NCBI RefSeq assembly: GCF_036346295.1 | Contig: NZ_CP107819.1 | Location: 5,704,001 to 5,768,000, forward strand | DNA: 64,000 nucleotides | Direction of reading: 5' to 3' | Source: Streptomyces sp. NBC_00536 | GTDB taxonomy: Bacteria > Actinomycetota > Actinomycetes > Streptomycetales > Streptomycetaceae | In this document: piece by piece, positions 45,696 through 55,248 of the stretch | Layout of the letters: each line of letters begins with the position of its first letter | How positions within the stretch are numbered: the stretch's first letter is position 1 | The notes under the pieces: generated by a model | Told to the model about the DNA's origin: nothing | Database searches by the model: none | Seen by the model: only the letters and a program-made list of their open reading frames with translations | Program-made: the position numbers and the translations under genes

Positions 45696-47195
45696 ATGAC
45701 GGACATCAACATCATCAAGCTCACGGCAGCCCAGACCGCCGAGAAGATCGCCTCCGGCGAGCTGACGGCCGTCCAGGTCGCCGAGGCGCACCTCGCCCGC
45801 ATCGAGGCCGTCGACGAGAAGGTCAACGCCTTCCTGCACGTCGACCGTGAGGGCGCGCTCGCCCAGGCCGCGGCCGTCGACGCGAAGCGGGAGCGGGGCG
45901 AGAAGCTCGGCCCGCTGGCCGGCGTACCGCTCGCGCTCAAGGACATCTTCACGACCGTCGGGGTCCCGACGACCGTCGGTTCGAAGATCCTGGAGGGCTG
46001 GATCCCGCCGTACGACGCCACCCTGACGCGCAAGCTGAAGGAGGCCGACGTCGTCATCCTCGGCAAGACCAACATGGACGAGTTCGCCATGGGGTCGTCG
46101 ACGGAGAACAGCGCCTACGGTCCGACCGGCAACCCCTGGGACCTCACCCGCATCCCCGGCGGCTCCGGCGGCGGCTCCGCGGCCGCGCTGGCCGCCTTCG
46201 AGGCCCCGCTCGCCATCGGCACGGACACCGGCGGTTCCATCCGCCAGCCCGCCGCCGTCACCGGCACCGTCGGCGTGAAGCCCACGTACGGCGCGGTCTC
46301 CCGCTACGGCATGGTCGCCTTCTCCTCGTCCCTGGACCAGGGCGGCCCCTGCGGCCGCACCGTCCTGGACACGGCCCTGCTCCACGAGGTCATCGCCGGT
46401 CACGACCCGCTGGACTCCACCTCCATCGACGCCCCGGTCCCGCCGGTCGTCGAGGCGGCCCGCAACGGCTCCGTCGCGGGCATGCGCGTCGGCGTGGTCA
46501 AGCAGTTCGCCGGTGAGGGCTACCAGGCCGGTGTCGTCCAGCGCTTCAACGAGTCGGTCGAGCTGCTCAAGGAGCTGGGCGCCGAGATCGTCGAGCTGGA
46601 CTGCCCGTCCTTCGACCTCGCGATGGCTGCGTATTACCTGATCGCGCCGTCCGAGGCCTCCTCGAACCTGGCCCGTTTCGACGCCATGCGCTACGGCCTG
46701 CGCGTCGGCGACGACGGCACCAAGTCCGCCGAGGACGTCACCGCCCTGACCCGCGAAGCCGGTTTCGGCGACGAGGTCAAGCGCCGCATCATCCTCGGTA
46801 CGTACGCGCTCAGCTCCGGCTACTACGACGCGTACTACGGCTCGGCCCAGAAGGTCCGCACGCTCATCACCAAGGACTTCGAGAAGTCCTTCGAGCAGGT
46901 GGACGTGATCGTCTCCCCGACCACGCCCACCACCGCCTTCCCGATCGGTGAACGCACCGACGACCCGCTGGCGATGTACCTCGCGGACCTGTGCACCATC
47001 CCGACCAACCTGGCCGGCAACTCCGCCATGTCGCTGCCCTGCGGCCTGGCACCGGAGGACGGTCTCCCGGTCGGTCTGCAGATCATCGCCCCCGCCATGA
47101 AGGACGACCGGCTCTACAAGGTCGGCGCGGCCGTCGAGGCCGCCTTCGTCGCGCGCTGGGGTCACCCGCTGCTGGAGGAGGCTCCGTCCCTGTGA
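45696..47195 (+). CDS. gatA: Aspartyl/glutamyl-tRNA amidotransferase subunit A
   Basis: A 499-aa glutaminase subunit of the amidase-signature family that liberates ammonia. The Lys-cisSer-Ser triad can be read as Lys82 (PLALKDIF), Ser157 (PGGSGGGSA) and Ser181 ([10 protein letters not shown]). It starts 5 bp after gatC, and its stop overlaps the next start by GTGA. A typical ammonia channel links it to GatB. Length matches the family. Confidence 0.96.
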   Translation: MTDINIIKLTAAQTAEKIASGELTAVQVAEAHLARIEAVDEKVNAFLHVDREGALAQAAAVDAKRERGEKLGPLAGVPLALKDIFTTVGVPTTVGSKILEGWIPPYDATLTRKLKEADVVILGKTNMDEFAMGSSTENSAYGPTGNPWDLTRIPGGSGGGSAAALAAFEAPLAIGTDTGGSIRQPAAVTGTVGVKPTYGAVSRYGMVAFSSSLDQGGPCGRTVLDTALLHEVIAGHDPLDSTSIDAPVPPVVEAARNGSVAGMRVGVVKQFAGEGYQAGVVQRFNESVELLKELGAEIVELDCPSFDLAMAAYYLIAPSEASSNLARFDAMRYGLRVGDDGTKSAEDVTALTREAGFGDEVKRRIILGTYALSSGYYDAYYGSAQKVRTLITKDFEKSFEQVDVIVSPTTPTTAFPIGERTDDPLAMYLADLCTIPTNLAGNSAMSLPCGLAPEDGLPVGLQIIAPAMKDDRLYKVGAAVEAAFVARWGHPLLEEAPSL

Positions 47196-47431
47196 GTGCA
47201 CTGACCAAGGCCAAAGGCTTCAAGAAGTCCAAGTCCGGTACGTACCTGTCGATCGGTACGACCGCCTTCGGCGCGCTGAGCGTGGTCAAGCAGGCCAAGA
47301 AGGCCCGTACCGAGCACGACACGCTGAAGCTGGTCGACGCCGTCGTGTCCGCCGCCGCCATCATCACCGGTCTCGCGATCCTGTACCGCGAGCTGAAGCG
47401 CCTGGGCGACGACGACGTCCTGCTCGGCTGA
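47192..47431 (+). CDS. Conserved 79-aa membrane-associated protein between gatA and gatB
   Basis: Small protein of unknown function with no hit that I recognise. It begins at a GTG that overlaps the gatA stop (GTGA). An N-terminal basic segment ([12 protein letters not shown]) precedes a region with two Lys-rich helices ([17 protein letters not shown]), a hydrophobic helix ([17 protein letters not shown]) and a charged tail. The 17-bp gap to gatB and the overlap with gatA mean that it is made with the amidotransferase. From memory a small gene sits in the same place in other Streptomyces. Role in the complex is speculative. Confidence 0.82.
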   Translation: MSALTKAKGFKKSKSGTYLSIGTTAFGALSVVKQAKKARTEHDTLKLVDAVVSAAAIITGLAILYRELKRLGDDDVLLG

Positions 47432-47447
47432 GAGGGAAAGTTTCACC

Positions 47448-48956
47448 GTGACCGCAACCGAACTCCTGTCGTACGAGGACGCCCTCGCGTCGTACGACCC
47501 CGTCATGGGCCTTGAGGTCCACGTCGAGCTGGGCACCCGCACCAAGATGTTCTGCGGCTGCTCGACCGAGCTGGGCGCCGAGCCCAACTCGCAGACCTGC
47601 CCCACCTGCCTCGGCCTGCCCGGCGCGCTCCCGGTCGTCAACGAGATCGGCATCGAGTCGGCGATCAAGATCGGTCTCGCGCTGAACTGCGAGATCGCCG
47701 AGTGGTGCCGCTTCGCCCGGAAGAACTACTTCTATCCGGACATGCCGAAGAACTTCCAGACCTCCCAGTACGACGAGCCGATCGCCTTCAACGGCTTCCT
47801 CGACGTGCAGCTGGAGGACGGCGAGATCTTCCGCGTGGAGATCGAGCGCGCCCACATGGAGGAGGACACCGGCAAGTCGCTGCACGTCGGCGGTGCCACC
47901 GGCCGTATCCACGGCGCGTCCCACTCCCTGCTGGACTACAACCGCGCCGGCATCCCGCTCATCGAGATCGTCACCAAGCCGATCGAGGGAGCGGGCGAGC
48001 GCGCCCCCGAGGTCGCCAAGGCGTACGTCGCCGAGCTGCGCGAGGTCATCAAGGCGCTGGGCGTCTCCGAGGCCCGCATGGACAAGGGCCAGATGCGCTG
48101 CGACGTGAACCTGTCGCTGCGCCCCACCCCGGAGTCCGAGTTCGGCACCCGCAGCGAGACGAAGAACGTCAACTCGCTGCGCAGCGTCGAGCGCGCGGCC
48201 CGCTTCGAGATCCAGCGCCACGCGGCGGTGCTCTCGTCGGGCGGCTCGATCCTCCAGGAGACCCGTCACTTCCACGAAGAGGACGGCTCCACCACCTCCG
48301 GCCGCATCAAGGACAACGCCGAGGACTACCGGTACTTCCCGGAGCCCGACCTCGTCCCGATCGCCCCGGCCCGCACCTGGGTCGAGGAACTGCGCGCCGG
48401 ACTCCCCGAGATGCCCCGTGTGCGCCGCAACCGGCTGCGCGAGGAGTGGGGGGTCACCGAGCACGACATGCAGTCGATCCTCAACGCGGGCGCGGTGGAC
48501 TCCATCGTCGCCACCACCGAGGCGGGCGCCGACTCGGCCGCCGCGCGCAAGTGGTGGATGGGCGAGCTGGCCCGTAACGCCAACGAGCAGGGCGTCGTCG
48601 TCGACGAACTGCCGATCACCCCGGCGCAGGTCGCCCGGGTAGCGGCGCTCGTCGCCGGCGGCGAGCTGAACGACAAGCTCGCCCGCCAGGTCATCGAGGG
48701 CGTCCTCGCGGGCGAGGGCACCCCGGACGAGGTCGTCGAGAAGCGCGGCCTCAAGGTCGTCTCGGACGACGGCGCGCTCGGCGCGGCCGTCGACGAGGCC
48801 ATCGCGGGCAACGCGGCCATCGCGGACAAGATCCGCGGCGGCAAGGTCGCGGCCGTCGGCGCGCTGGTCGGCGCGGTCATGAAGACCACGCGCGGCCAGG
48901 CGGACGCGGCGCGCGTCAAGGAACTGATCCTGGAACGCCTGGGCGTCTCGGAGTAG
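47448..48956 (+). CDS. gatB: Aspartyl/glutamyl-tRNA amidotransferase subunit B
   Basis: A 502-aa kinase-like subunit that activates misacylated tRNA and adds ammonia. [40 protein letters not shown] carries the N-terminal signature and zinc Cys. The YHP-type C-terminal Yqey-like tail domain ([41 protein letters not shown]) is complete. The GTG at 47448 has gagaggg 9 bases upstream. Last gene of the gat operon, followed by a strong hairpin. Confidence 0.96.
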   Translation: MTATELLSYEDALASYDPVMGLEVHVELGTRTKMFCGCSTELGAEPNSQTCPTCLGLPGALPVVNEIGIESAIKIGLALNCEIAEWCRFARKNYFYPDMPKNFQTSQYDEPIAFNGFLDVQLEDGEIFRVEIERAHMEEDTGKSLHVGGATGRIHGASHSLLDYNRAGIPLIEIVTKPIEGAGERAPEVAKAYVAELREVIKALGVSEARMDKGQMRCDVNLSLRPTPESEFGTRSETKNVNSLRSVERAARFEIQRHAAVLSSGGSILQETRHFHEEDGSTTSGRIKDNAEDYRYFPEPDLVPIAPARTWVEELRAGLPEMPRVRRNRLREEWGVTEHDMQSILNAGAVDSIVATTEAGADSAAARKWWMGELARNANEQGVVVDELPITPAQVARVAALVAGGELNDKLARQVIEGVLAGEGTPDEVVEKRGLKVVSDDGALGAAVDEAIAGNAAIADKIRGGKVAAVGALVGAVMKTTRGQADAARVKELILERLGVSE

Positions 48957-48996
48957 TTCCCGCCGTTCAGGTACCCGTTCAGGTACCCGTTCACGT

Positions 48997-49036
48997 GAAG
49001 GGGCCGTATCCGCGATCTCGCGGGTACGGCCCCTTC
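48997..49036. terminator. 18-bp hairpin between gatB and the kinase gene
   Basis: The arms gaaggggccgta and tacggccccttc continue through a t-g wobble into ccgcg/cgcgg around a 4-base loop (atct). It separates convergent genes and is probably bidirectional. A direct repeat of gttcaggtacc precedes it. Confidence 0.85.
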
Positions 49037-49046
49037 GCGCGTCGCG

Positions 49047-50804
49047 CTACTTCTTGAGCGTGGGCTCCCCGAGGACGAGGGTGCCCATGTGGCAGCCGCT
49101 GCCCGTGTTGGCGTACGCGATGGAGAGCCGCAGGCCGTTCGAGACGTCCAGGTTCAGCGTCTGCGGGGCCCCGAGGTCCACCTCACCGGTGAACACGGCC
49201 TTGTTGTCCACCGAAATGGTCAGCCTGGAGGCCCGGTCCGCCGAGGAGTCGTCGATGCCCGCGACCATCGTCAGCGTCTTCCACTCCCGGCTCAGGTTGT
49301 ACTCGGTGCTGCCCTTGCACCGCTCCTCGCCGGCGACCCCGTCGGGGAGCAGCGCGGTGTCGTAGCGCTTCGCGTCCAGGGTGCCGCTCCCCGCGGCGAG
49401 CCAGCCGTATTTGTCCTTGGCGACCGGATTCATGAGGGCGAGCGAGGTGGAGTCCGGACTGGACGGCGTCGGCTGCGCGGTGGGCTGACCGGCGGGCTGA
49501 CCGGCCGCCGACGGACCGCCGGGCTTGGCGGTGCTCCCCGACTGGCCGCCCGTCCCCGTCGCCGTCCCCTTGTCCTTGTCCTTGCCGATCAGTTGTACGC
49601 CGACCACCGCGAGGACGGCGATGACGAGCACCCCGCCCACCGCCCCCAGGATCCGTCCGGTCCGCTTCCGCTGGAGGGGTGGCCGGGGTCCGGGCGCCGG
49701 GGCCACCGGCCACGGGGCCGGGGCCCGCATCGGCATGTAGGCGGGCGGGACCGACGGCGGCGGTGTCTGCGCGACCGGCGCCCCGGCGACCGGGGCCGTC
49801 GCCACCGGCGGGGCGGCGGGCAGCGGCGGGACGAAGGGGGCCCGCGGCACCGGCACCGCGCCCTGGACCGGCACCGCGCCCTGGACCGGCACGGGCCCCG
49901 AGGTCGAGGTGGTCGTGGAGACCACCGCGCGCCGGAGGTCCTTCATCCACCCGGTCAGGCTGACCGGTCGCTCGTCCGGGTCGGCGCAGTGCAGCGCGAG
50001 GATCCGCGCCCGCGCATCCTCGTCCAGCACGGCGATCTGCGGCAGCGCCGCCATGGCCCGCGCCAGCAGCTCCGGGGTCGGGGGCGGCGACTCGCCGCTG
50101 AGCAGGAAGTACGCGATCGCCCCGAAGGCGTACCGGTCGGTGCCCGGGGTCCGCTTGCCGTCGAAGACCTCGGGGGCGGCGTACCCGGGGGTGAACCAGA
50201 CCTCGGCCGTCTGGTGGTCCGCGGTGAGTTTGCTGAGCCCGAAGTCCACCAGGGTGGCCTGCCCGTGCTCATCGACCATCACATTGCCGGGTGACAGGTC
50301 ACCGTGGATGACGGTCCGGCCGGACGGGGTGGCACGCCCCGAGTGCAGCCAGTCCAGTACGTCCGCGAGCTGCTCCAGCGTCCGCATCAGCTCGCGCCGC
50401 TCGCCGGGCGTGGTGAAGGCCCGCTCGGCCCGCCAGTCCCGCAGGTCGAGGCCGTCCACGCGGTTCATGACGAGGACCAGGGCGCGCCCGCTGACCGTGT
50501 CCGACTCCCCGGACCGGTGGATCGGCGGGCCCTGGAAGTGCTCCCGGACCCCGACCACGCCCGGCCGGTGCACGAAGCGCAGCAGCTCGGCCTGCTCGTT
50601 CCACTTCTGGCTGATCCGCTCGAAGAGCTCCGGCGTCAGGGTCGTCTTCGCGTCGAGCACCTTGACGACCACGGGTTCCGCTCCGCCCGCCAGGTCTATC
50701 TCCGCGAGGTAGAGCACGGCCTCCCCGCCGCGACCGATGGACCGGAGGAGCCGGTACCGGTCGGGCGCGGAGTCGGGCCCTATGTGCAAGTTCTGGCCGG
50801 CCAA
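49047..50804 (-). CDS. Membrane Ser/Thr protein kinase with extracytoplasmic NPCBM-like domain
   Basis: A 585-aa Hanks-type kinase: glycine loop IGRGGEAVLYLAE, ATP Lys48, catalytic loop VIHGDLSPGNVMV (Asp169, Asn174), DFG at 187-189 and GYAAPE. The HRD motif is HGD, so it is a non-RD kinase. After a Pro-rich linker with PVPVQGA repeats, one transmembrane helix (about 385-407) and a Gly/Ser linker comes a C-terminal beta domain (453-585) that resembles NPCBM carbohydrate-binding modules (ends YANTGSGCHMGTLVLGEP). PASTA domains are absent. The TTG start is set by ggggggac. It probably senses a surface sugar or wall ligand, which is inference. Confidence 0.87.
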   Translation of the reverse strand: MAGQNLHIGPDSAPDRYRLLRSIGRGGEAVLYLAEIDLAGGAEPVVVKVLDAKTTLTPELFERISQKWNEQAELLRFVHRPGVVGVREHFQGPPIHRSGESDTVSGRALVLVMNRVDGLDLRDWRAERAFTTPGERRELMRTLEQLADVLDWLHSGRATPSGRTVIHGDLSPGNVMVDEHGQATLVDFGLSKLTADHQTAEVWFTPGYAAPEVFDGKRTPGTDRYAFGAIAYFLLSGESPPPTPELLARAMAALPQIAVLDEDARARILALHCADPDERPVSLTGWMKDLRRAVVSTTTSTSGPVPVQGAVPVQGAVPVPRAPFVPPLPAAPPVATAPVAGAPVAQTPPPSVPPAYMPMRAPAPWPVAPAPGPRPPLQRKRTGRILGAVGGVLVIAVLAVVGVQLIGKDKDKGTATGTGGQSGSTAKPGGPSAAGQPAGQPTAQPTPSSPDSTSLALMNPVAKDKYGWLAAGSGTLDAKRYDTALLPDGVAGEERCKGSTEYNLSREWKTLTMVAGIDDSSADRASRLTISVDNKAVFTGEVDLGAPQTLNLDVSNGLRLSIAYANTGSGCHMGTLVLGEPTLKK

Positions 50805-50898
50805 TGTCCCCCCAGCTGTGATCAGTGGGGGTCAGTTTTTCGTGTGGGGCGGGGACGGTCAATTCGTGTCCGGCCCGAGGCACTTGACCGGCCGTGCG

Positions 50899-51492
50899 CT
50901 ATCCGGCGGCCGGGCGGTAGGTGCACACGATGACTCCGGCGGGGCTGGTGGCCGTGGAGACCAGTTCGAGCGTGTGCAGCCGGCCGTCGTCCGGGAAGAT
51001 CGTCTTGCCGCCGCCGACGAGCACCGGCATGACGATCAGCCGCAGCTCATCGGCCAGGCCCTCGCTCAGCAGGGTGCGGACGAGGGTCGGGCTGCCCATC
51101 ACGGCCAGGTCGCCGCCGTCCGCCGCGCGCAGCTCCCGGATGCGGGCGACGGCGTCCGCGCCGGGGATGCGGGTGGTGTTGTTCCAGTCGAGCTTGTCGT
51201 CGCCGAGGGTGTCGGAGACGACGTACTTGGGAAGCGAGTTCATCTGGTCGGCGAAGGGGTCGCCGGCCCGCTCGGGCCAGGCCCCGGCCATCGTCTGCCA
51301 GGTGCGGCGCCCGAAGAGCAGCGCGCCGGCGGTGGCCAGGGAGCCGGCGAAGGCCCCGCCGACCACCTCCGGGTCGAAGAACGGGTGCGACCAGCCGCCG
51401 TGGGCGAAGCCGCCGTCCGGGTCCTCGCCGGGCCCGCCCGGAGCCTGCACGACACCGTCCAGGCTGATGAACTCGGTGATGACGATGCGCAT
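50899..51492 (-). CDS. RibD C-terminal/DHFR-fold reductase family protein
   Basis: A 197-aa protein with the dihydrofolate reductase-like fold of RibD C-terminal domains. MRIVITEFISLDGVVQAPGG, LLFGRRTWQTMAGAWP, KYVVSDTL and DLAVMGSPTLVRTLLSEGLADELRLIVMPVLVGGGKTIF are the diagnostic segments. It likely reduces a pteridine-like or other small substrate with NADPH. The ATG has agaggag upstream. It runs in the same direction as the kinase gene 94 bp downstream and is divergent from the alpha/beta hydrolase gene. Specific role not known. Confidence 0.88.
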   Translation of the reverse strand: MRIVITEFISLDGVVQAPGGPGEDPDGGFAHGGWSHPFFDPEVVGGAFAGSLATAGALLFGRRTWQTMAGAWPERAGDPFADQMNSLPKYVVSDTLGDDKLDWNNTTRIPGADAVARIRELRAADGGDLAVMGSPTLVRTLLSEGLADELRLIVMPVLVGGGKTIFPDDGRLHTLELVSTATSPAGVIVCTYRPAAG

Positions 51493-51581
51493 GGTGACTC
51501 GCTCCTCTTGCGTTTTCGGGTCTACGTCATTGAAGACCGGCGGAGCGTCCGGAAGTCATCGTCCACGGCGATCTTGGTGAA

Positions 51582-51650
51582 GTGATCTGGATCACATTGA
51601 TTCTGTAGCGATCGCTAGTTAAATCCGATACCTTTCTTTCCGTAGCGATC
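51582..51650. promoter_or_regulatory. Palindromic operator cluster in the divergent promoter
   Basis: The 184-bp gap between the DHFR-fold and hydrolase genes contains gtgatc-tg-gatcac (51582-51595), the perfect 12-bp palindrome tagcgatcgcta (51606-51617) and a second half-site gtagcgatc (51642-51650). The last two share gtagcgatc at 37-bp spacing, and AT-rich aaatccgatacc lies between. This suggests binding of a TetR/MarR-type dimer, but no regulator gene is adjacent. Confidence 0.5.
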
Positions 51651-51676
51651 ATTGGCCAATCAACGGGGAGACCGTC

Positions 51677-52522
51677 ATGTCCACTGTCACCGCACCCACT
51701 TACGCCCGCACCGTCCGCAAGGAGAGCGGCGGGCCCGGGCTGCTGCTCGCCCACGGCGGCGGCGGATCCGTGGACCGGAACTTCGGGCCGGTCCTCGACG
51801 GGCTCGCCGCCCGGCACTCGGTCGTCGGGGTCGACTATCCCGGTACGGGCGGCACCCCGCGCGCCGACCACACGCTCACCGTGGACGAGCTGGCCGACGA
51901 GCTGGTGGCCGCGGCGGACGCCGAGGGGCTGGATCGGTTCGCGGTGCTCGGCTACTCGCTCGGCGGGCACGTGGCCACCCGGGTCGCGAGCCGCCACCCG
52001 GAGCGGGTGAGCGCGCTCGTCCTCACCGCGACCTTCGCCCGCGCCGACAACCGGCTCTCGCTCGTCACCGGGCTCTGGTCCGAGCTGGCCGGGCGCGGCG
52101 AGACCGGTCTGCTGGCCAAGGTGCTGGTCCCGCTGGTCCTCAGCCCGGGCGTGCTGGAGTCGCTGACCCCGCAGGAGCTGGCCGAAACCGTGGCCGCGAC
52201 GGCCGCCGTCTTCCCGCCCGGCGGCGGGGACCACGCCGCGCTGGTGCCGGGCGCGGACATGCGCGCCGAGCTGGCGTCGCTCGACGTACCGGTCCTGGTC
52301 ATCGCGACGACCGCGGACCGGCTCGTGCCGCTGCCGCTCCAGCGGGAGGTCGCGGACTCGGTCGCGGGCGCCCGGTGGGCGGAACTGGCCACCGGGCACC
52401 TGCTGTTCGCCGAGCGCCCGGCCGAATGGGAGGCGCTGATCAGCGAGTTCCTCGCCGAAGCCGAAGCCGAAGCCGAAGCCGAAGCCGAAGGCGTTACGGG
52501 CGCTACGGGCGCGGCGCGCTGA
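51677..52522 (+). CDS. Alpha/beta hydrolase
   Basis: A 281-aa hydrolase. LLLAHGGGGSVDRNFGPVL has the oxyanion HG motif, GYSLGGHVATRVA the nucleophile elbow Ser, and TADRLVPLPLQREVADSV and ELATGHLLFAERP supply the acid and histidine. It resembles chloroperoxidase/esterase-like hydrolases; the substrate is unknown. The C-terminus has a six-fold AE repeat encoded by (gccgaa) units. Its 3' end overlaps the convergent acetyltransferase stop by 20 bp. Operator palindromes lie upstream. Confidence 0.88.
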   Translation: MSTVTAPTYARTVRKESGGPGLLLAHGGGGSVDRNFGPVLDGLAARHSVVGVDYPGTGGTPRADHTLTVDELADELVAAADAEGLDRFAVLGYSLGGHVATRVASRHPERVSALVLTATFARADNRLSLVTGLWSELAGRGETGLLAKVLVPLVLSPGVLESLTPQELAETVAATAAVFPPGGGDHAALVPGADMRAELASLDVPVLVIATTADRLVPLPLQREVADSVAGARWAELATGHLLFAERPAEWEALISEFLAEAEAEAEAEAEGVTGATGAAR

Positions 52523-53114
52523 GGAACGCGAGCCGGGCCGGCTTCGCGGGGAGGTACACCTCGGGCAGGTCGATCTCGGGGAGTTCGACCTCGGGACCCA
52601 GTACGAAGCCGGTCCGCTCCAGGCGCGCGATGGCCTTCTCGTTGCGCGCGTCCGGTTCCGCGACGACGCGGACCGTGCGGCCGTCGGCGAACACGTACTC
52701 CAGGAAGGCGGTCAGCAGGCCCGCGCTGAAACCGCGCTCGGCCGCACCCGCCACGGGGCCGATCAGCAGGTGCACGCCCGTGTCCCCGGGCCGGACCTCG
52801 TAGCACTCGCCGACCCGGTCGGCCTCGCAGTCGTAGGTCTGGAAGAGCGCCACCGGTACTCCGTCGCGGCGTGCGAGGAACGCGTGGTGCGTGTCGCGGC
52901 GGTCGACGTCCTCGTAGATCTCCTGGACCAGTTCGCGGCTCGCCCCGTTCATGCCCCAGAACCGGGCGCGCTCCTCGCTGACCCAGCCGTGGATCAGCGG
53001 GGCGTCGGCGGCGGGATCGACGGGGGTGAGGGTGACCGTGCCGAAACCCTCCACGTGACGGGTGTGGACGGGCTGCCGGGCCGAGGCGGAGGAAGGGGTG
53101 GCGGGCGAGGTCAT
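52503..53114 (-). CDS. GNAT acetyltransferase of siderophore-biosynthesis type (desH-like)
   Basis: A 203-aa acyltransferase of the IucB/MbtK-like (AlcB) family that N-acylates hydroxylated amines in siderophore assembly. Conserved segments are LIHGWVSEERARFWGMNG, HAFLARRDGVPVALFQTYDCE, GVHLLIGPV and GLLTAFLEYVFAD, with the acyl-CoA site in the latter. The ATG overlaps the upstream penicillin-acylase stop by 4 bp. From memory, such pairs named desG/desH accompany some desferrioxamine clusters. No desABCD is seen here. Confidence 0.85.
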   Translation of the reverse strand: MTSPATPSSASARQPVHTRHVEGFGTVTLTPVDPAADAPLIHGWVSEERARFWGMNGASRELVQEIYEDVDRRDTHHAFLARRDGVPVALFQTYDCEADRVGECYEVRPGDTGVHLLIGPVAGAAERGFSAGLLTAFLEYVFADGRTVRVVAEPDARNEKAIARLERTGFVLGPEVELPEIDLPEVYLPAKPARLAFLSAPRP

Positions 53115-55231
53115 ATCGATTCCTTGGTGAGCAGGGTCCAGTCGGTGACGACGGGTACGAGTTCGCCCCGGGCCCAGAGCGGGAGCTGGTCGCGGTGGTG
53201 CGCGGAGCCGGTGACCCCGTCCGCGCCCAGCGGGACGGCCCACAGGCTGTCCTCGCGCCGCGCCAGGTCCCACACGTAACGGGCGGCGGACGCCCGGGAA
53301 CTGAGGTCGGTGACCCCGGGGACCGAGGAGGTGGCGTTCACGCAGTCGTGGTCCCCGCCCAGGCCGGGCCAGGCGGCCCCCGGATCGTGCAGCGCCTGCC
53401 ACGGCGCGAGCCGGTGCACCTCGGACCAGGCGGTGTCGGGGGCAGCCGCGGCGGCCGTCTCCTCCAGCGCGGCGCGCAGGTGCGCGGCCCGGTCCAGCCC
53501 GGGCAGCAGCGCGGTGGTGAGGAGCCCTTCGAGGGCGTAACCGACCCGGGGGAGGAGGTACAGCCAGGGGTGGAAGACCTCGGGGCCGGTCGGCGCGCCG
53601 GCCAGCTCCGCGAGCGCCGGGTCGGCGGCGATCCGCCGGACGAGCGCCGTGCGCAGCGCCGCGAACAGGGTGGCGTCGGTGCTCCCGGCCGCCATGTGCC
53701 GGTCCCAGCCCAGCAGCCGCTCGCGCAGCGTCCCGGCCTCGGGGGAGAGCCCGGTCAGCGCGGGCAGCCGGTCCAGCAGGGCGGCGGCGGAACCGAGGAA
53801 GGTGTCCCGGTGCACGTCGGCCATGTCCGGGGCGGACCAGTCGGCCGAGCCGCTGAGCAGCTCCCTGATCCGGTGGGCCCGGTGCGGGGGCGCGAACTCC
53901 ACGCCCAGCGGGGAGGCGATCCCGCGGGCGTTGGCCATCACCGCGAACCCCTGCACCGGCTCGGCGGGCGCATCGGCCCAGCCCTGCCACGCGTGCCCCG
54001 GCTCCCACGCGGGCACCGGCCGCAGCCGGTTGTCCGGGTGGCGCAGCGGTACGGCGCCCGCGACCCGGTGCAGCAGACCGCCCCCGGTGTCGGCGGCGTG
54101 GATGACGTTGACGGGTTCGGCCCAGCCGTCGACGGCGCGGTCGATGTCGGCGACCGTACGGGCGCGCAGCAGGGCCGGGAGCGCGGCGAAGCCGAGGTCC
54201 GCGCGGACCCGTGACGGGTGGCGCAGGCTGACGGTCTGCTCGGGGGTGTCGATGACGACCGGGCCGCGCGCGGTCTCCAGGACCTCGACCTCGACCTCGG
54301 TGGGAGCCGCGCCGTCGGCGCCCGCGACCGTGATGGTCTCGGTGTGCCGGGCGACGGGCTCGCGGGCACCGTCCGGGCCGAGGGCCCAGACGCGTTCGCC
54401 CCCGGGGCCGCCGGTGCGGGTGAGCCGCTCGACGTACAGGTCCTGGTAGTCGGCCATGGCGTTGGTGATCGCCCAGGCGACGGAGCCGGTGTGGCCGAAG
54501 TGCGCCAGGCCCGGGACCCCGGGGACGGCCAGGCCGACCACGTCGTACTCGGAGCAGGCCAGCCGGATCTGCTGGTAGACCCCCGGGTCCTCGATGAAGC
54601 GGTGCGGGTCGCCCGCGATGATCGCCGCGCCGGTGGAGGTGCGCTCGCCCGGCACGAGCCAGCCGTTGCTGCCCGCGGTGCCGGGGCCGTCGGTGGCGAA
54701 CAGGGTGACGGCCTCGTCGCCGAGGGCGCGGGCCACTTGGGCGCGCCAGAGCTTGGTGGGGAACCCGGCGAACAGGACGTGGGTGGAGAGCCAGATCCCG
54801 AGCGGGACCCAGGGCTCCCAGGGGGTGGGGACGAGGCCGGTGCGGGCGAACCGCTCGTCGCGGGCCGCGCCCGCCGCCATGCCGTCGTTGACCCCGTCGA
54901 CGTACGCCCGTACCCACGCGGCGGTCTCCGCGTCGAGGGACCCGAAGCAGCGGCGGGCGGTGTCGTCGAGCCGGGACTGGCGGGCGAACCGGTCCCAGGC
55001 GACCTCGTCGGCGCCGAGGAAGGCGGCGGTGGAGCCCTGCGAGCGGCGCCGCTCCACCTCCAGCTGCCAGGCGCGGTCCACGGCGGTGGTCCGGCCCTGG
55101 GCGTAGGAGAGGCGGAAGGGGTCGGCCGCGCGCAGATGGGGGATGCCCCACGCGTCCCGGTAGCACGCGTAGGTCTCCGGGGCGGCCCGGTCTGCCGCTT
55201 CCGTCGGCGCCGAACTGGTCGAGCTGCTCAC
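53111..55231 (-). CDS. Penicillin acylase family amidohydrolase (desG-like), iron-box controlled
   Basis: A 706-aa Ntn-hydrolase precursor. The autoprocessing site that frees the nucleophile Ser is DGPGTAGSNGWLVPG; YRDAWGIPHLRA and AWAITNAMADYQDLYVERL are other family segments. There is no obvious signal peptide, so it is likely cytoplasmic, unlike classical penicillin G acylase. The GTG at 55231 has ggggaa upstream; an in-frame TTG at 55243 is possible. An intact iron box lies immediately upstream. In arylated desferrioxamine producers a penicillin-amidase gene is paired with an acetyltransferase, as here. Confidence 0.88.
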   Translation of the reverse strand: MSSSTSSAPTEAADRAAPETYACYRDAWGIPHLRAADPFRLSYAQGRTTAVDRAWQLEVERRRSQGSTAAFLGADEVAWDRFARQSRLDDTARRCFGSLDAETAAWVRAYVDGVNDGMAAGAARDERFARTGLVPTPWEPWVPLGIWLSTHVLFAGFPTKLWRAQVARALGDEAVTLFATDGPGTAGSNGWLVPGERTSTGAAIIAGDPHRFIEDPGVYQQIRLACSEYDVVGLAVPGVPGLAHFGHTGSVAWAITNAMADYQDLYVERLTRTGGPGGERVWALGPDGAREPVARHTETITVAGADGAAPTEVEVEVLETARGPVVIDTPEQTVSLRHPSRVRADLGFAALPALLRARTVADIDRAVDGWAEPVNVIHAADTGGGLLHRVAGAVPLRHPDNRLRPVPAWEPGHAWQGWADAPAEPVQGFAVMANARGIASPLGVEFAPPHRAHRIRELLSGSADWSAPDMADVHRDTFLGSAAALLDRLPALTGLSPEAGTLRERLLGWDRHMAAGSTDATLFAALRTALVRRIAADPALAELAGAPTGPEVFHPWLYLLPRVGYALEGLLTTALLPGLDRAAHLRAALEETAAAAAPDTAWSEVHRLAPWQALHDPGAAWPGLGGDHDCVNATSSVPGVTDLSSRASAARYVWDLARREDSLWAVPLGADGVTGSAHHRDQLPLWARGELVPVVTDWTLLTKESI

Positions 55232-55248
55232 ACTGTTCCCCAAGTACT

